Shown here one piece after another: positions 1-7,609 of a DNA stretch of 39,725 nt (within the stretch, counting starts at the first letter, position 1; each line of letters starts with the position of its first letter). The stretch spans positions 1-39,725 of the forward strand of contig JAVBUR010000021.1 in NCBI GenBank assembly GCA_031555145.1. The letters are read 5' to 3'. The stretch comes from JAJDIA01 sp031555145 (GTDB lineage Bacteria; Bacteroidota; Bacteroidia; Bacteroidales; Tannerellaceae). The translations under genes were made by a program, and so were the position numbers. The notes beneath the pieces were generated by a model. That model saw only the letters and a list, made by a program, of their open reading frames with translations. It did no database searches and was not told the origin of the DNA.

Positions 1-43
1 TAACTTTTTCAATTTAAATTAATAATTACGAAATATACTTTCT

Positions 44-51
44 TAAATTTG
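44..51 (+). promoter_or_regulatory. Candidate -7 promoter box for the purN unit
   Basis: TAAATTTG matches the Bacteroidota -7 consensus TAnnTTTG. Transcription would start near 58 and leave a leader of about 110 bases before purN. I see no convincing TTTG-type -33 element at the expected distance, so the call rests on the -7 box and the position in the AT-rich leader. Confidence 0.35.
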
Positions 52-85
52 CAGTGCAAAGGAAAGCATTTTTTGTGTAACCAAA

Positions 86-93
86 CAAATTTA
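86..93 (-). promoter_or_regulatory. Candidate leftward -7 promoter box for a gene beyond the left edge
   Basis: CAAATTTA on + reads TAAATTTG on -, a full TAnnTTTG match pointing out of the window. The leftward gene is not visible. In related genomes purN is often divergent from acpP-fabF, but that is recalled family context, not something seen here. The 169 bases before purN hold no other gene that I can support. Confidence 0.3.
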
Positions 94-169
94 CAGCACT
101 AAAAATGCAGGGATACTGCACATTTTTTCTTTTCTTGTGCATTTAAACACTTTTTATACATTTTTTCAG

Positions 170-736
170 ATGAAGAATATCGCCATTTTTGCTTCCGGAT
201 CAGGTACGAACGCTGAGAATATCATCCGCTATTTTGCTGATAACAAGGAAATTGTTGTTCCTGTTGTTTTGTCTAACAACCGGAACATAGGTGTACATGC
301 ACGGGTAAATAACCTGGGTGTTCCTTCGTTCGTTTTTACGCGGGATGAATTTGTGGAAGGAGGCCCGGTACTGGCTAAACTGGCCGAACACAAGGTGGAT
401 TTGATTGTGCTGGCGGGTTTTATGAACAAGATTTCCGAACCTCTGCTCAAAGCCTACCCCCATCAGATCATCAACATCCATCCTGCCCTACTACCTAAAC
501 ACGGAGGTAAAGGGATGTATGGGATGCATGTACACGAAGCAGTGGTGGCCGCCGGTGAAACCGAATCAGGTATCACCATCCATTATGTCAATGAACATTA
601 CGACGAGGGAGCAGTTATCTTCCAGGCTACCTGTCCCGTGTTACCGCAGGATACCCCTGAAGAGGTAGCCACGAAAGTACATGCCTTGGAATATGCCCAT
701 TATCCCCATGTGATCGAAGAAATACTTATAAAATAA
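170..736 (+). CDS. purN: Phosphoribosylglycinamide formyltransferase PurN
   Basis: Transfers a formyl group from 10-formyl-tetrahydrofolate to glycinamide ribonucleotide, the third step of cytosolic de novo purine synthesis. The 188-residue protein is of normal PurN length. The N-terminal GSGTN loop (about residues 10-14) binds the substrate phosphate. The catalytic motif NIHPALLP places Asn102 and His104, and Asp145 in the YDEGAVI segment corresponds to the third catalytic residue of E. coli PurN (N106, H108, D144). The ATG at 170 is chosen because PurN proteins begin directly at the first beta strand (MKNIAIFASG); an in-frame GTG at 137 would add eleven unconserved residues. It is followed after 12 bases by the TIM-barrel gene. 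purD lies about 4 kb downstream on the same strand. Confidence 0.96.
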   Translation: MKNIAIFASGSGTNAENIIRYFADNKEIVVPVVLSNNRNIGVHARVNNLGVPSFVFTRDEFVEGGPVLAKLAEHKVDLIVLAGFMNKISEPLLKAYPHQIINIHPALLPKHGGKGMYGMHVHEAVVAAGETESGITIHYVNEHYDEGAVIFQATCPVLPQDTPEEVATKVHALEYAHYPHVIEEILIK

Positions 737-748
737 ACATTCTCTACC

Positions 749-1660
749 ATGAACAGACGACATTTTTTCAAACAAAGCGGATTGGCAATAGGTGTCGCCG
801 CCATCGGCAGTGGAGCCTTGGCTTCCACCCCGAATGCCCGTCCCGGGACGACAGTTGTTAACGCCGGTACTAAAAAAATCGGTCTGCAACTTTACAGCCT
901 GCGCACAGATATGGATAAAGATGCAGCCGGTACATTGAAGGCCGTAGCCGGTATGGGATACAAATCGCTGGAAAGCTATGGTTCCAATGGGGATAAGTTT
1001 TTCGGAAAAACACCTGCCGACTTCAAGAAGCAACTGGCCGACCTGGGAATGTGGATGAGCAGTTCGCACACCGGCTTCGGTGTGTATCGCGAAGATACGG
1101 ATACCGCATGGGATGCTGTGAAACGCAACATGGAAAATACCCGTACCGCCGGTGCCAAGTGGATCACACAGGCAGGCTATCCGGGAACAAAATACACCAA
1201 ACTGGATGAAGTGAAGAAGCTGGCTGCGACATTTAACCGGATCGGAGAGTTGGCAAAAACATTCGGATTACGTTTTGCCTATCATAACCATATTGAAGAG
1301 TTTGCCCCGATCGAATCTAAAATCCCGTATCAGCAATATATTGAACTAACGGATAAAGAACTGGTCACCTTCCAGATGGATACCGGTCATGTGGCCAATG
1401 TTATGAGCGACTATGTCGGCTATCTGCTGAAATATCCGGGACGGTTTGGCTGTCTGCATCTCCGTGATACGAATGTGAGCACACGGCGTGCCACCGAGTT
1501 CGGTAATGGCGATGTACGCTTTAAAGAAGTCTTCGAACTCTTTGCTCACGCGGGAGTCGAAGATTATTATGTGGAACAGGAAGGTTATGATTATGAACCC
1601 CTTGTCTCGGTGAAGCGCTGTTATGACTTCCTTGACAAGGCTTCTTATGTAAAATGGTAA
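749..1660 (+). CDS. Tat-exported sugar phosphate isomerase/epimerase-like TIM barrel protein
   Basis: A 303-residue member of the AP-endonuclease-2/xylose-isomerase-like TIM barrel superfamily (PF01261 type). The N-terminus carries a twin-arginine signal: RRHFFK at residues 3-8, a hydrophobic stretch to about residue 24 and an ALA cleavage-like motif. Likely divalent-metal and substrate residues lie in YHNH (178-181), MDTGH (210-214), HLRD (237-240) and a late Glu near 275. Bacteroidota encode many such exported proteins, usually called sugar phosphate isomerase/epimerase, and most have no known substrate; a hydroxypyruvate-isomerase-like or 3-keto-glycoside role is possible but not shown. 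It sits 12 bases after purN and one base before the PPOx gene, so the three are probably co-transcribed although no functional link is obvious. Confidence 0.82.
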   Translation: MNRRHFFKQSGLAIGVAAIGSGALASTPNARPGTTVVNAGTKKIGLQLYSLRTDMDKDAAGTLKAVAGMGYKSLESYGSNGDKFFGKTPADFKKQLADLGMWMSSSHTGFGVYREDTDTAWDAVKRNMENTRTAGAKWITQAGYPGTKYTKLDEVKKLAATFNRIGELAKTFGLRFAYHNHIEEFAPIESKIPYQQYIELTDKELVTFQMDTGHVANVMSDYVGYLLKYPGRFGCLHLRDTNVSTRRATEFGNGDVRFKEVFELFAHAGVEDYYVEQEGYDYEPLVSVKRCYDFLDKASYVKW

Positions 1661-1661
1661 T

Positions 1662-2141
1662 ATGAAAACATTAGTACATACTGATCAGGAATGGATCGAA
1701 TCCATCATTCGCAAATGTGATATCTGCTATGTAGGCATGGCCGATACCGACGGGACACCGTACGTGCTCCCGATGAACTTTGGCTATCGCGACGGCGTGA
1801 TCTACCTGCATTCGGCACAGGAAGGGAGGAGTATCTCCATCCTCGAACGAAATCCGCGCGTGTGTATCACCTTTAGTACCGACCATGCCCTCGTATTCCA
1901 GCATCCTGAGGTGGCTTGCAGCTACCGGATGCGCTCCAAGAGTGTGATCACCTGGGGTAAGGTTACGTATGAAGAAGACTTCGACCGGAAAGTGGAAGTC
2001 CTCGATATCATCATGAAGCAATATTCCGGCAAAGAGTTTAAATACAGCGATCCAGCCGTAGTCAATGTTAAAGTATGGAAAGTGGCGATTGAACAAATGA
2101 GTTGCAAAGAATTCGGCGCTCCGCATAAGAAGTACGACTGA
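1662..2141 (+). CDS. Pyridoxamine 5'-phosphate oxidase family flavoprotein (Nim-like)
   Basis: A 159-residue split-barrel flavin-binding protein. The pattern of an early GMADTDGTPYVLPMNFGY strand pair, IYLHSAQEGRS and ITWGKVTYEED is typical of the PPOx/NimA-like branch that binds FMN as a dimer. Members include nitroimidazole-reductase-like (Nim) proteins, heme-utilisation proteins and many uncharacterised enzymes. The sequence alone does not justify a resistance call: chromosomal paralogues of this type are common in Bacteroidales. The start codon lies one base after the stop of the TIM-barrel gene, which suggests translational coupling. The gene ends just before a good promoter box at 2158, so it probably closes the purN transcription unit. 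Confidence 0.8.
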   Translation: MKTLVHTDQEWIESIIRKCDICYVGMADTDGTPYVLPMNFGYRDGVIYLHSAQEGRSISILERNPRVCITFSTDHALVFQHPEVACSYRMRSKSVITWGKVTYEEDFDRKVEVLDIIMKQYSGKEFKYSDPAVVNVKVWKVAIEQMSCKEFGAPHKKYD

Positions 2142-2157
2142 TTAATGAAAAATGTTG

Positions 2158-2165
2158 TATTTTTG
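2158..2165 (+). promoter_or_regulatory. Candidate -7 promoter box for the cysE-purD unit
   Basis: TATTTTTG matches TAnnTTTG and lies 27 bases before the cysE start codon, leaving a short leader of about 20 bases. No clear -33 TTTG is seen. Confidence 0.5.
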
Positions 2166-2191
2166 TCTGCAAAATAGACTGTTTCATACTG

Positions 2192-3100
2192 ATGGATAGA
2201 CATTCGCATACCCATGTACTGCGGGATACCATAGAGACGCTGTCGGATGAGGCCTCTTACCGGCAATTGTTTCATGCGTATCGTGATGAAGAAGCGTTGC
2301 CCTCGGGAGAAGTGCTTCAACAGATCATCGATACCTGCCGGACGATACTCTTCCCCGGGTATTACGGCAATGCGCACGTCAGCAAACAAACGATCAGCTA
2401 TCATACGGGTGTTCACGTCCAGGAACTGCACACCCTGTTGTCGAACCAGATCCATGCCGGTATCTGTTTCTCGCAGACGCAATGTGCGGAATGCCCGGAA
2501 CGCGAAACGTCGGGAGGCTCGGAAGCCCTGTCGGAACAGTTTATCGCAGCCCTTCCTCATCTGCGTGATGTGCTGGCGACGGATGTGGAAGCGGCCTACA
2601 ACGGTGACCCTGCCGCTACAAATGCCAGCGAGGTTATTTTCTGTTATCCCGGTTTTCGGGCAATCGTGAACTACCGCATTGCCCATCAACTCTATCAACT
2701 TGGGGTGCCGTTTATTCCCCGTATGATGACGGAGATGGCGCATTCGGAGACGGGTATCGATATCCATCCGGGGGCACGGATCGGGCATCATTTCTCGATC
2801 GACCACGGTACGGGTACGGTGATCGGCGAAACCAGCGTGATCGGTAACCATGTGCGAATCTTCCAAGGCGTCAGTCTGGCGGGAGAGAAGTTGCCCAAAG
2901 ACGAGAACGGGCAGACCATCCGTGGCGTAGCACGCCACCCGGTACTCGAAGATCATGTGACGATCTATTCCAATTCCACCCTGCTGGGATGTATCCGCAT
3001 TGGGAAGGGAGCGACTATTTTCGGCAACGTATGGCTCACGGAAGATGTCCCCGCAGGCGCCGTCGTGACACAAAACAAAGCAACACATAATATTACATAA
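2192..3100 (+). CDS. cysE: Serine O-acetyltransferase
   Basis: Acetylates L-serine with acetyl-CoA to O-acetylserine, the carbon skeleton for cysteine synthesis; cytosolic. The 302-residue protein has an alpha-helical N-terminal half followed by a left-handed beta-helix. Asp190 (GID) and His205 (DHGTG) are spaced exactly 15 residues apart, as are the catalytic Asp143 and His158 of E. coli CysE. Hexapeptide turns continue through GETSVIGNHVRI, the GVSLAGEK loop and GKGATIFGNVWL. An unusual short cysteine cluster (Cys92, Cys98, Cys101) lies in the N-terminal part. There is no cysK in the window. The next gene starts 9 bases downstream. Confidence 0.92.
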   Translation: MDRHSHTHVLRDTIETLSDEASYRQLFHAYRDEEALPSGEVLQQIIDTCRTILFPGYYGNAHVSKQTISYHTGVHVQELHTLLSNQIHAGICFSQTQCAECPERETSGGSEALSEQFIAALPHLRDVLATDVEAAYNGDPAATNASEVIFCYPGFRAIVNYRIAHQLYQLGVPFIPRMMTEMAHSETGIDIHPGARIGHHFSIDHGTGTVIGETSVIGNHVRIFQGVSLAGEKLPKDENGQTIRGVARHPVLEDHVTIYSNSTLLGCIRIGKGATIFGNVWLTEDVPAGAVVTQNKATHNIT

Positions 3101-3109
3101 GCTTACTAC

Positions 3110-4780
3110 ATGAAGAGCGAGACTTTTGAAATGGTGGCCAAAACCCTGTATGGGTTGGAAGAAGTCCTGGCCGGCGAGTTACAAACCATCGGAGCCAACG
3201 ATCTGCAGATCGGTCGCCGGATGGTATCCTTTACCGGAGACAAGGAATTACTGTACAGGGCAAATTTTTGCTGCCGTACTGCCTTGCGTATCCTGAAACC
3301 AATCTATCACTTTAAGGCGAAAGATGCCGATACGGTTTACAACGAAGTGAAGAAGGTGGCCTGGGAAAATTACCTGTCGCTGGACAAGACCTTTGCGATC
3401 GACTCGGTGATCTATTCGGAAGACTTCACCCATTCCAAGTTCGTGGCCTACCGCACCAAGGATGCTATTGTAGACTACTTCATGGAAAAAATGGAGAAAC
3501 GTCCGTCTGTTCGTGTGAACAATCCCGACCTGTATATCAATATCCATATTTCGCACAACGACTGTACGCTGTCGATCGACAGTTCGGGTGAGAGCCTTCA
3601 CAAACGTGGTTACCGGATCGACCAGACCGAGGCCCCATTGAGCGAAGTACTGGCTGCCGGTATGATCCTCAAGACCGGTTGGAAAGGTGATTCTAACTTC
3701 GTCGATCCGATGTGCGGATCGGGCACGCTGCTGATCGAAGCCGCCATGATCGCCCTCAATATCTCCCCGGGAGTTCATCGCCGTGAATATGCGTTCGAGA
3801 AGTGGATGGACTTCGACCAGGAATTGTTCGACCAAATCTACAACGACGAAAGCCGGGACCGCGAATTTACCTTCAAATGCTACGGTTCGGATATCTCACC
3901 GACAGCTATCGAAGCGGCAGAGAAGAACATACGAAATGCCGGACTGATGAAATACGTCGAGCTGAAGGTACAGCCGTTCCAACAGTTTACGGAAGCACCC
4001 CAACCAGGCATTATGGTGACCAACCCGCCCTATGGCGAGCGTATCTCTTCACGCGACCTGTTGGGGCTGTATAGTATGATCGGCGAACGGCTGAAACATG
4101 TCTTCACCGGTTATAGCGCCTGGATACTGAGTTATAAGGACGAATGTTTCGACAAGATCGGCCTCCGTCCCAGCGAAAAGATGAAGCTGATGAACGGTTC
4201 GCTGGAATGCGAATACCGTTGTTTTGAACTGTTTGAAGGGACCAACAAAGATTACAAAAAGGCACTGAGTGAAAGTGATGAAGCTGGCTCGGCTGTCAAA
4301 CAGGTAGGCGACCGGAAGGTGGTCTCTACTTTCGAAAAACGTCGTGACTTCCGCTCCGATGCCAAGCGGGACGATTTCAAAAAAGGCGATTTCAAGCGAG
4401 GGGACTTCAAAAAAGACGACTTCCGCAAAGACAGAGGCGATCGTCCCGACCATGGTGGATTACGCAGAGACAAAGACGATAAGACTGGAGACCGCCCGTT
4501 CAGAAAGCGGGAGGACAATGCAGGAGATCGACCATTCAAAAGACGGGACGACAGTGCCGAAGGCCGTCCGTTTAAAAGACGGGACGACAGCTTTGGTGAC
4601 CGTCCGTTCAAGAAACGGGATGATAGTGCCGGAGACCGTCCGTTCAAAAAACGTGCTGACGGTGGTAGCAGCGAAGGCAGGAAACCTTTCCGGAGAGACG
4701 AAGGCGGACGAGATCACTCCTCTTTCAAGAAACCGTTCAACAAAAAAGGAAGAGACGGCGGACTCCGTCATAACGATTAA
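3110..4780 (+). CDS. THUMP-domain class I SAM-dependent RNA methyltransferase with charged repeat tail
   Basis: Predicted RNA guanine-N2 methyltransferase of the family containing the RlmL N-terminal half. Residues 1-380 form the conserved enzyme: a THUMP RNA-binding region (about 45-160), the SAM-binding motif DPMCGSGTLLIEAA (about 198-211) and the catalytic NPPYGER (about 304-310). From about residue 382 a further 175 residues are low complexity and rich in Lys, Arg, Asp and Phe. They include five-residue DFKKG-type steps and then five consecutive 12-residue units of GDRPFKRRDDSA type at 4487-4666. The tail resembles the disordered RNA-binding extensions of Bacteroidota RNA helicases and probably raises RNA affinity. 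It lies in the cysE-purD run, with purD starting 12 bases later. The exact rRNA or tRNA target cannot be read from the sequence. Confidence 0.88.
   Translation: MKSETFEMVAKTLYGLEEVLAGELQTIGANDLQIGRRMVSFTGDKELLYRANFCCRTALRILKPIYHFKAKDADTVYNEVKKVAWENYLSLDKTFAIDSVIYSEDFTHSKFVAYRTKDAIVDYFMEKMEKRPSVRVNNPDLYINIHISHNDCTLSIDSSGESLHKRGYRIDQTEAPLSEVLAAGMILKTGWKGDSNFVDPMCGSGTLLIEAAMIALNISPGVHRREYAFEKWMDFDQELFDQIYNDESRDREFTFKCYGSDISPTAIEAAEKNIRNAGLMKYVELKVQPFQQFTEAPQPGIMVTNPPYGERISSRDLLGLYSMIGERLKHVFTGYSAWILSYKDECFDKIGLRPSEKMKLMNGSLECEYRCFELFEGTNKDYKKALSESDEAGSAVKQVGDRKVVSTFEKRRDFRSDAKRDDFKKGDFKRGDFKKDDFRKDRGDRPDHGGLRRDKDDKTGDRPFRKREDNAGDRPFKRRDDSAEGRPFKRRDDSFGDRPFKKRDDSAGDRPFKKRADGGSSEGRKPFRRDEGGRDHSSFKKPFNKKGRDGGLRHND
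4487..4666 (+). repeat. Five 36-base (12-codon) tandem repeats in the methyltransferase tail
   Basis: The units begin at 4487, 4523, 4559, 4595 and 4631 and encode variants of GDRPFKRRDDSA. The protein pattern is better kept than the DNA, which indicates selection on the residues or an old expansion. The reading frames opposite this region stay open only because of the repeat composition. Confidence 0.85.
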
Positions 4781-4792
4781 TCATTTATACAG

Positions 4793-6064
4793 ATGAACAT
4801 ATTATTGTTAGGTTCAGGAGGACGTGAACATGCGCTGGCCTGGAAGATAGCACAGAGTGCCAAGACAACACAGTTATTCATTGCACCCGGGAATGCCGGA
4901 ACGGCTTTGGCAGGCACCAATGTGCCGATGAAAGCGGATGATTTTGCGGCCGTCAAAAATTTCGTACTGGCTAACCAGATCACCATGGTAGTGGTCGGTC
5001 CGGAAGATCCCCTGGTAAAAGGAATATACGATTACTTTGCGAATGATCCGGCCCTGGCCGCTGTGCCGGTGATTGGGCCCAGCCGGGAAGGCGCACAATT
5101 GGAAGGCAGTAAAGACTTCGCCAAGGCGTTTATGATGCGTCACCAGATACCAACAGCCCGCTATAAAAGTATCACAGCCGAGAATCTGGTGGAAGGATAC
5201 GCCTTCCTCGAATCCCTGGCGGCACCCTATGTGCTCAAGGCCGACGGATTGGCTGCCGGTAAGGGCGTCCTGATCATCGACTCGCTGGAAGAAGCCAAGC
5301 AGGAACTTGCCGGCATGTTGGATGGGATGTTCGGGGATGCCAGTAAGACGGTCGTGATTGAAGAATTCCTCGATGGAATCGAATGTTCTGTCTTTGTCCT
5401 TTCCGACGGAGATCATTATAAAGTACTGCCTGTAGCCAAAGACTACAAACGGATCGGCGAAGGAAACACCGGCCTGAATACCGGCGGTATGGGGGCGGTA
5501 TCCCCCGTCCCGTTTGCCGACAAGGTCTTTATGAACAAAGTGGAGGCACGTATTATCCGCCCGACAGTAGAAGGGTTGCGTGCCGAAAAGATTGACTACA
5601 AAGGTTTTATCTTCTTGGGATTGATCGAGGTAAAAGGCGAACCGATGGTGATCGAATACAACTGCCGGATGGGCGACCCGGAAACCGAAGTCGTTATGCT
5701 TCGTATCCAGAGCGACCTGGTAGACCTGCTGGAAGGGGTAGCCAAGGGCGACCTCGATCGACGCAGTCTGGTAGAAGACCCTCGTGCGGCCGTTACCGTC
5801 ATGCTTGTCAGCGGCGGTTACCCCGAAGCGTATGAAAAAGACAAAGTGATCACCGGCCTCGACCAGGTACCGGCCTCAACCATTATCTTTCACGCAGGTA
5901 CAAAAGAAAGCGACGGAGAGATCCTGACCAATGGTGGTCGTGTGATCGCCGTCAGTTCTTACGGAGCCAATAAGGAAGAGGCATTGGCTCAGTCGTTTGC
6001 CGGCGCCAAGACAATCGGGTTCGACAAGAAATACTTCCGCCATGATATCGGGTTTGATCTGTAA
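4793..6064 (+). CDS. purD: Phosphoribosylamine-glycine ligase PurD
   Basis: Joins 5-phosphoribosylamine and glycine with ATP to form glycinamide ribonucleotide, the substrate of PurN, which is also encoded in this window. The 423-residue length is standard. The N-terminal GSGGREHALAWK motif (about residues 7-18), the GPEDPL segment and the ATP-grasp motif VLKADGLAAGKGV (about 146-158) are all present. So is the metal-binding region EYNCRMGDPETE. It follows the methyltransferase by 12 bases and precedes an uncharacterised membrane gene by 27 bases. Confidence 0.97.
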   Translation: MNILLLGSGGREHALAWKIAQSAKTTQLFIAPGNAGTALAGTNVPMKADDFAAVKNFVLANQITMVVVGPEDPLVKGIYDYFANDPALAAVPVIGPSREGAQLEGSKDFAKAFMMRHQIPTARYKSITAENLVEGYAFLESLAAPYVLKADGLAAGKGVLIIDSLEEAKQELAGMLDGMFGDASKTVVIEEFLDGIECSVFVLSDGDHYKVLPVAKDYKRIGEGNTGLNTGGMGAVSPVPFADKVFMNKVEARIIRPTVEGLRAEKIDYKGFIFLGLIEVKGEPMVIEYNCRMGDPETEVVMLRIQSDLVDLLEGVAKGDLDRRSLVEDPRAAVTVMLVSGGYPEAYEKDKVITGLDQVPASTIIFHAGTKESDGEILTNGGRVIAVSSYGANKEEALAQSFAGAKTIGFDKKYFRHDIGFDL

Positions 6065-6091
6065 TCACCTATAACCTGAAGGGGGAAAACA

Positions 6092-7102
6092 GTGGAAAGA
6101 GGACTTATACGGCCTGGTAAGCCATACAACCTGAATGCATCGCCGACGATCATTTATGTCACGGTGGTATGCATCGCCTGTTGGGTTACCTGTTTCCTGA
6201 CCTCCACCGGATTTCCCATTAGGCCGGCAGCAAAGGCTACGCCCCTGTGGTCGGCAATTACCGGATGGCTGTCCCATCCGGAGATAACATATGCGTTGGG
6301 CGTGTTCTTTCTGCTGGCGGCAGCTTACCTGTTGTTGCGGGCCAACTATGCCCTGATGCTGATCCGCGAACGTACGGTGTTGCCTTTCCTGCTCTACCTA
6401 CTTTATGCCAGTGTCGATCCCGATTTCTATCCGTTGAATCCGGCTTCTGTCGGCGTCTTTTGCGTGCTGGCTGGCATTTACCTGCTTTTCCAGTCGTACC
6501 ACGATGAGGAGGCGGTTGAGAACGCATATAGGGCGGCTCTGTTCTTTGGTGTCGGGAGTTTGCTGTGGGTGCATATCCTATGGTTTCTACCGTTATTCTG
6601 GCGGGGGATGTATAATTTCAAAACTTGGTCGTACAAGATTGTGGCGGCTTCGTTGTTCGGACTGGTCACAGTTTATTGGTGTGTGCTTGGCTGGTGTGTC
6701 TGGCAAGAGGATTATACACCGCTTGTCCAGCCCTTTTCCGAGTTATTCAGCTTCCATCTGATCTGGTACAATAATTTTGGACTGATCGACTGGCTGTCTA
6801 TCCTCCTGATTACGTTGGTTACAGTGATCGCTGTTGTCCATATGGTGGTGCACGAGTTAGAAGACAACCTGCGCACCCGCCAGTTTCTGTGGTTTCTCCT
6901 CCTGTTCTCGGCCTGGACATTGATCTTGCTTGTCTTGTTTGGACAGTCGTCGGAAGAGTTCCTGCAAATCCTCTGCATCCCGGCAGCTATCCTTACCGCT
7001 CACTTTTTTACGCTAGAGCGCAACAAATACGCCTTCGCCCTGTTTCATGTAATGGTCGCCGTTTGTGCCGCCCTCCTTATTCTACGTGTATGGAATTTCT
7101 GA
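6092..7102 (+). CDS. Uncharacterised polytopic membrane protein
   Basis: I do not recognise a named family with confidence. The 336-residue protein has many hydrophobic segments, roughly nine or ten, starting at about residues 17-37 and ending with a segment at the extreme C-terminus (about 312-332). Charged residues cluster in a few short loops such as RANYALMLIRERT and ELEDNLRTRQ. The GTG at 6092 is used as start because it is preceded by a purine-rich GAAGGGGGAAA stretch and no in-frame ATG occurs before the first membrane segments. It lies 27 bases after purD and overlaps the VTT gene by 13 bases, so these three are probably one operon. Its role is unknown; no catalytic motif stands out. 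Confidence 0.75.
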   Translation: MERGLIRPGKPYNLNASPTIIYVTVVCIACWVTCFLTSTGFPIRPAAKATPLWSAITGWLSHPEITYALGVFFLLAAAYLLLRANYALMLIRERTVLPFLLYLLYASVDPDFYPLNPASVGVFCVLAGIYLLFQSYHDEEAVENAYRAALFFGVGSLLWVHILWFLPLFWRGMYNFKTWSYKIVAASLFGLVTVYWCVLGWCVWQEDYTPLVQPFSELFSFHLIWYNNFGLIDWLSILLITLVTVIAVVHMVVHELEDNLRTRQFLWFLLLFSAWTLILLVLFGQSSEEFLQILCIPAAILTAHFFTLERNKYAFALFHVMVAVCAALLILRVWNF

Positions 7103-7542
7103 TTGAATACGGTTATATAGGTGTTTTTTTCGCGGCCTTTCTGGCAGCCACCATCCTGCCATTCAGCAGTGAAGTGGTATTGACAGGAGTGCTGTTGACA
7201 GGAGCCGCCTATTGGCCTTGCATGATCGCCGCAACCATCGGGAATGTGCTGGGCGGGATGACCTGTTATTGGCTGGGAATGCTCGGAAAAGTAGAATGGA
7301 TCGAGAAATACCTTAAATTGGATGCGGCCAAACTGCAAAAGGTGCAAGACTGGATTAAGAACAAAGGTTCCTGGATGGCGTTTTTCGTCTTCCTGCCCGG
7401 GATCGGCGACTTTATTGCCGTCGCCCTTGGTTTCCTTCGTGCGAATGCATGGATCGTCCTCTTCTCCATGTTTTTGGGGAAAGCAATCCGTTACTGGGTG
7501 TGGATGGAGTTTGTCTATAAAGTACAGGCCGCCTTCTTTTAG
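7090..7542 (+). CDS. YqaA-like VTT-domain membrane protein
   Basis: A 150-residue inner-membrane protein of the VTT/DedA superfamily, closest in size and layout to the short YqaA branch. It has a first hydrophobic segment from about residue 7, then an acidic PFSSEVVLTG motif. The ATIGNVLGGMTCYWLG segment and the FFVFLPGIGDFIAVALGFLR re-entrant-type region follow. VTT proteins include lipid scramblases and C55-P or phosphatidylethanolamine flippases; for YqaA-type proteins the substrate is not established. The ATG at 7090 is chosen because the in-frame upstream extension to 6889 is simply the other frame of the preceding gene and is not hydrophobic like this family. The 13-base overlap suggests coupled translation. 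Confidence 0.82.
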   Translation: MEFLIEYGYIGVFFAAFLAATILPFSSEVVLTGVLLTGAAYWPCMIAATIGNVLGGMTCYWLGMLGKVEWIEKYLKLDAAKLQKVQDWIKNKGSWMAFFVFLPGIGDFIAVALGFLRANAWIVLFSMFLGKAIRYWVWMEFVYKVQAAFF

Positions 7543-7609
7543 CCAAGCAACCTTCCTTTAAAGCAATATAACGCCTGCCTTTTCGTTAAAAACTCATGAA
7601 CGTTTAAAC

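Noticed and set aside
1662..2141. Nitroimidazole resistance (nim) gene
   Set aside because: The protein is in the same broad PPOx superfamily, but family membership alone does not show resistance, and there is no insertion-sequence promoter upstream.
1922..3088. 388-codon minus-strand open frame opposite cysE
   Set aside because: It lies entirely over conserved plus-strand genes, and its translation shows no recognisable domain; it is an antisense shadow of biased codons.
4049..4796. Several long overlapping frames over the methyltransferase tail
   Set aside because: They stay open because of the repetitive charged-residue codons of the real gene; translations are low-complexity Ser/Arg/Thr strings.
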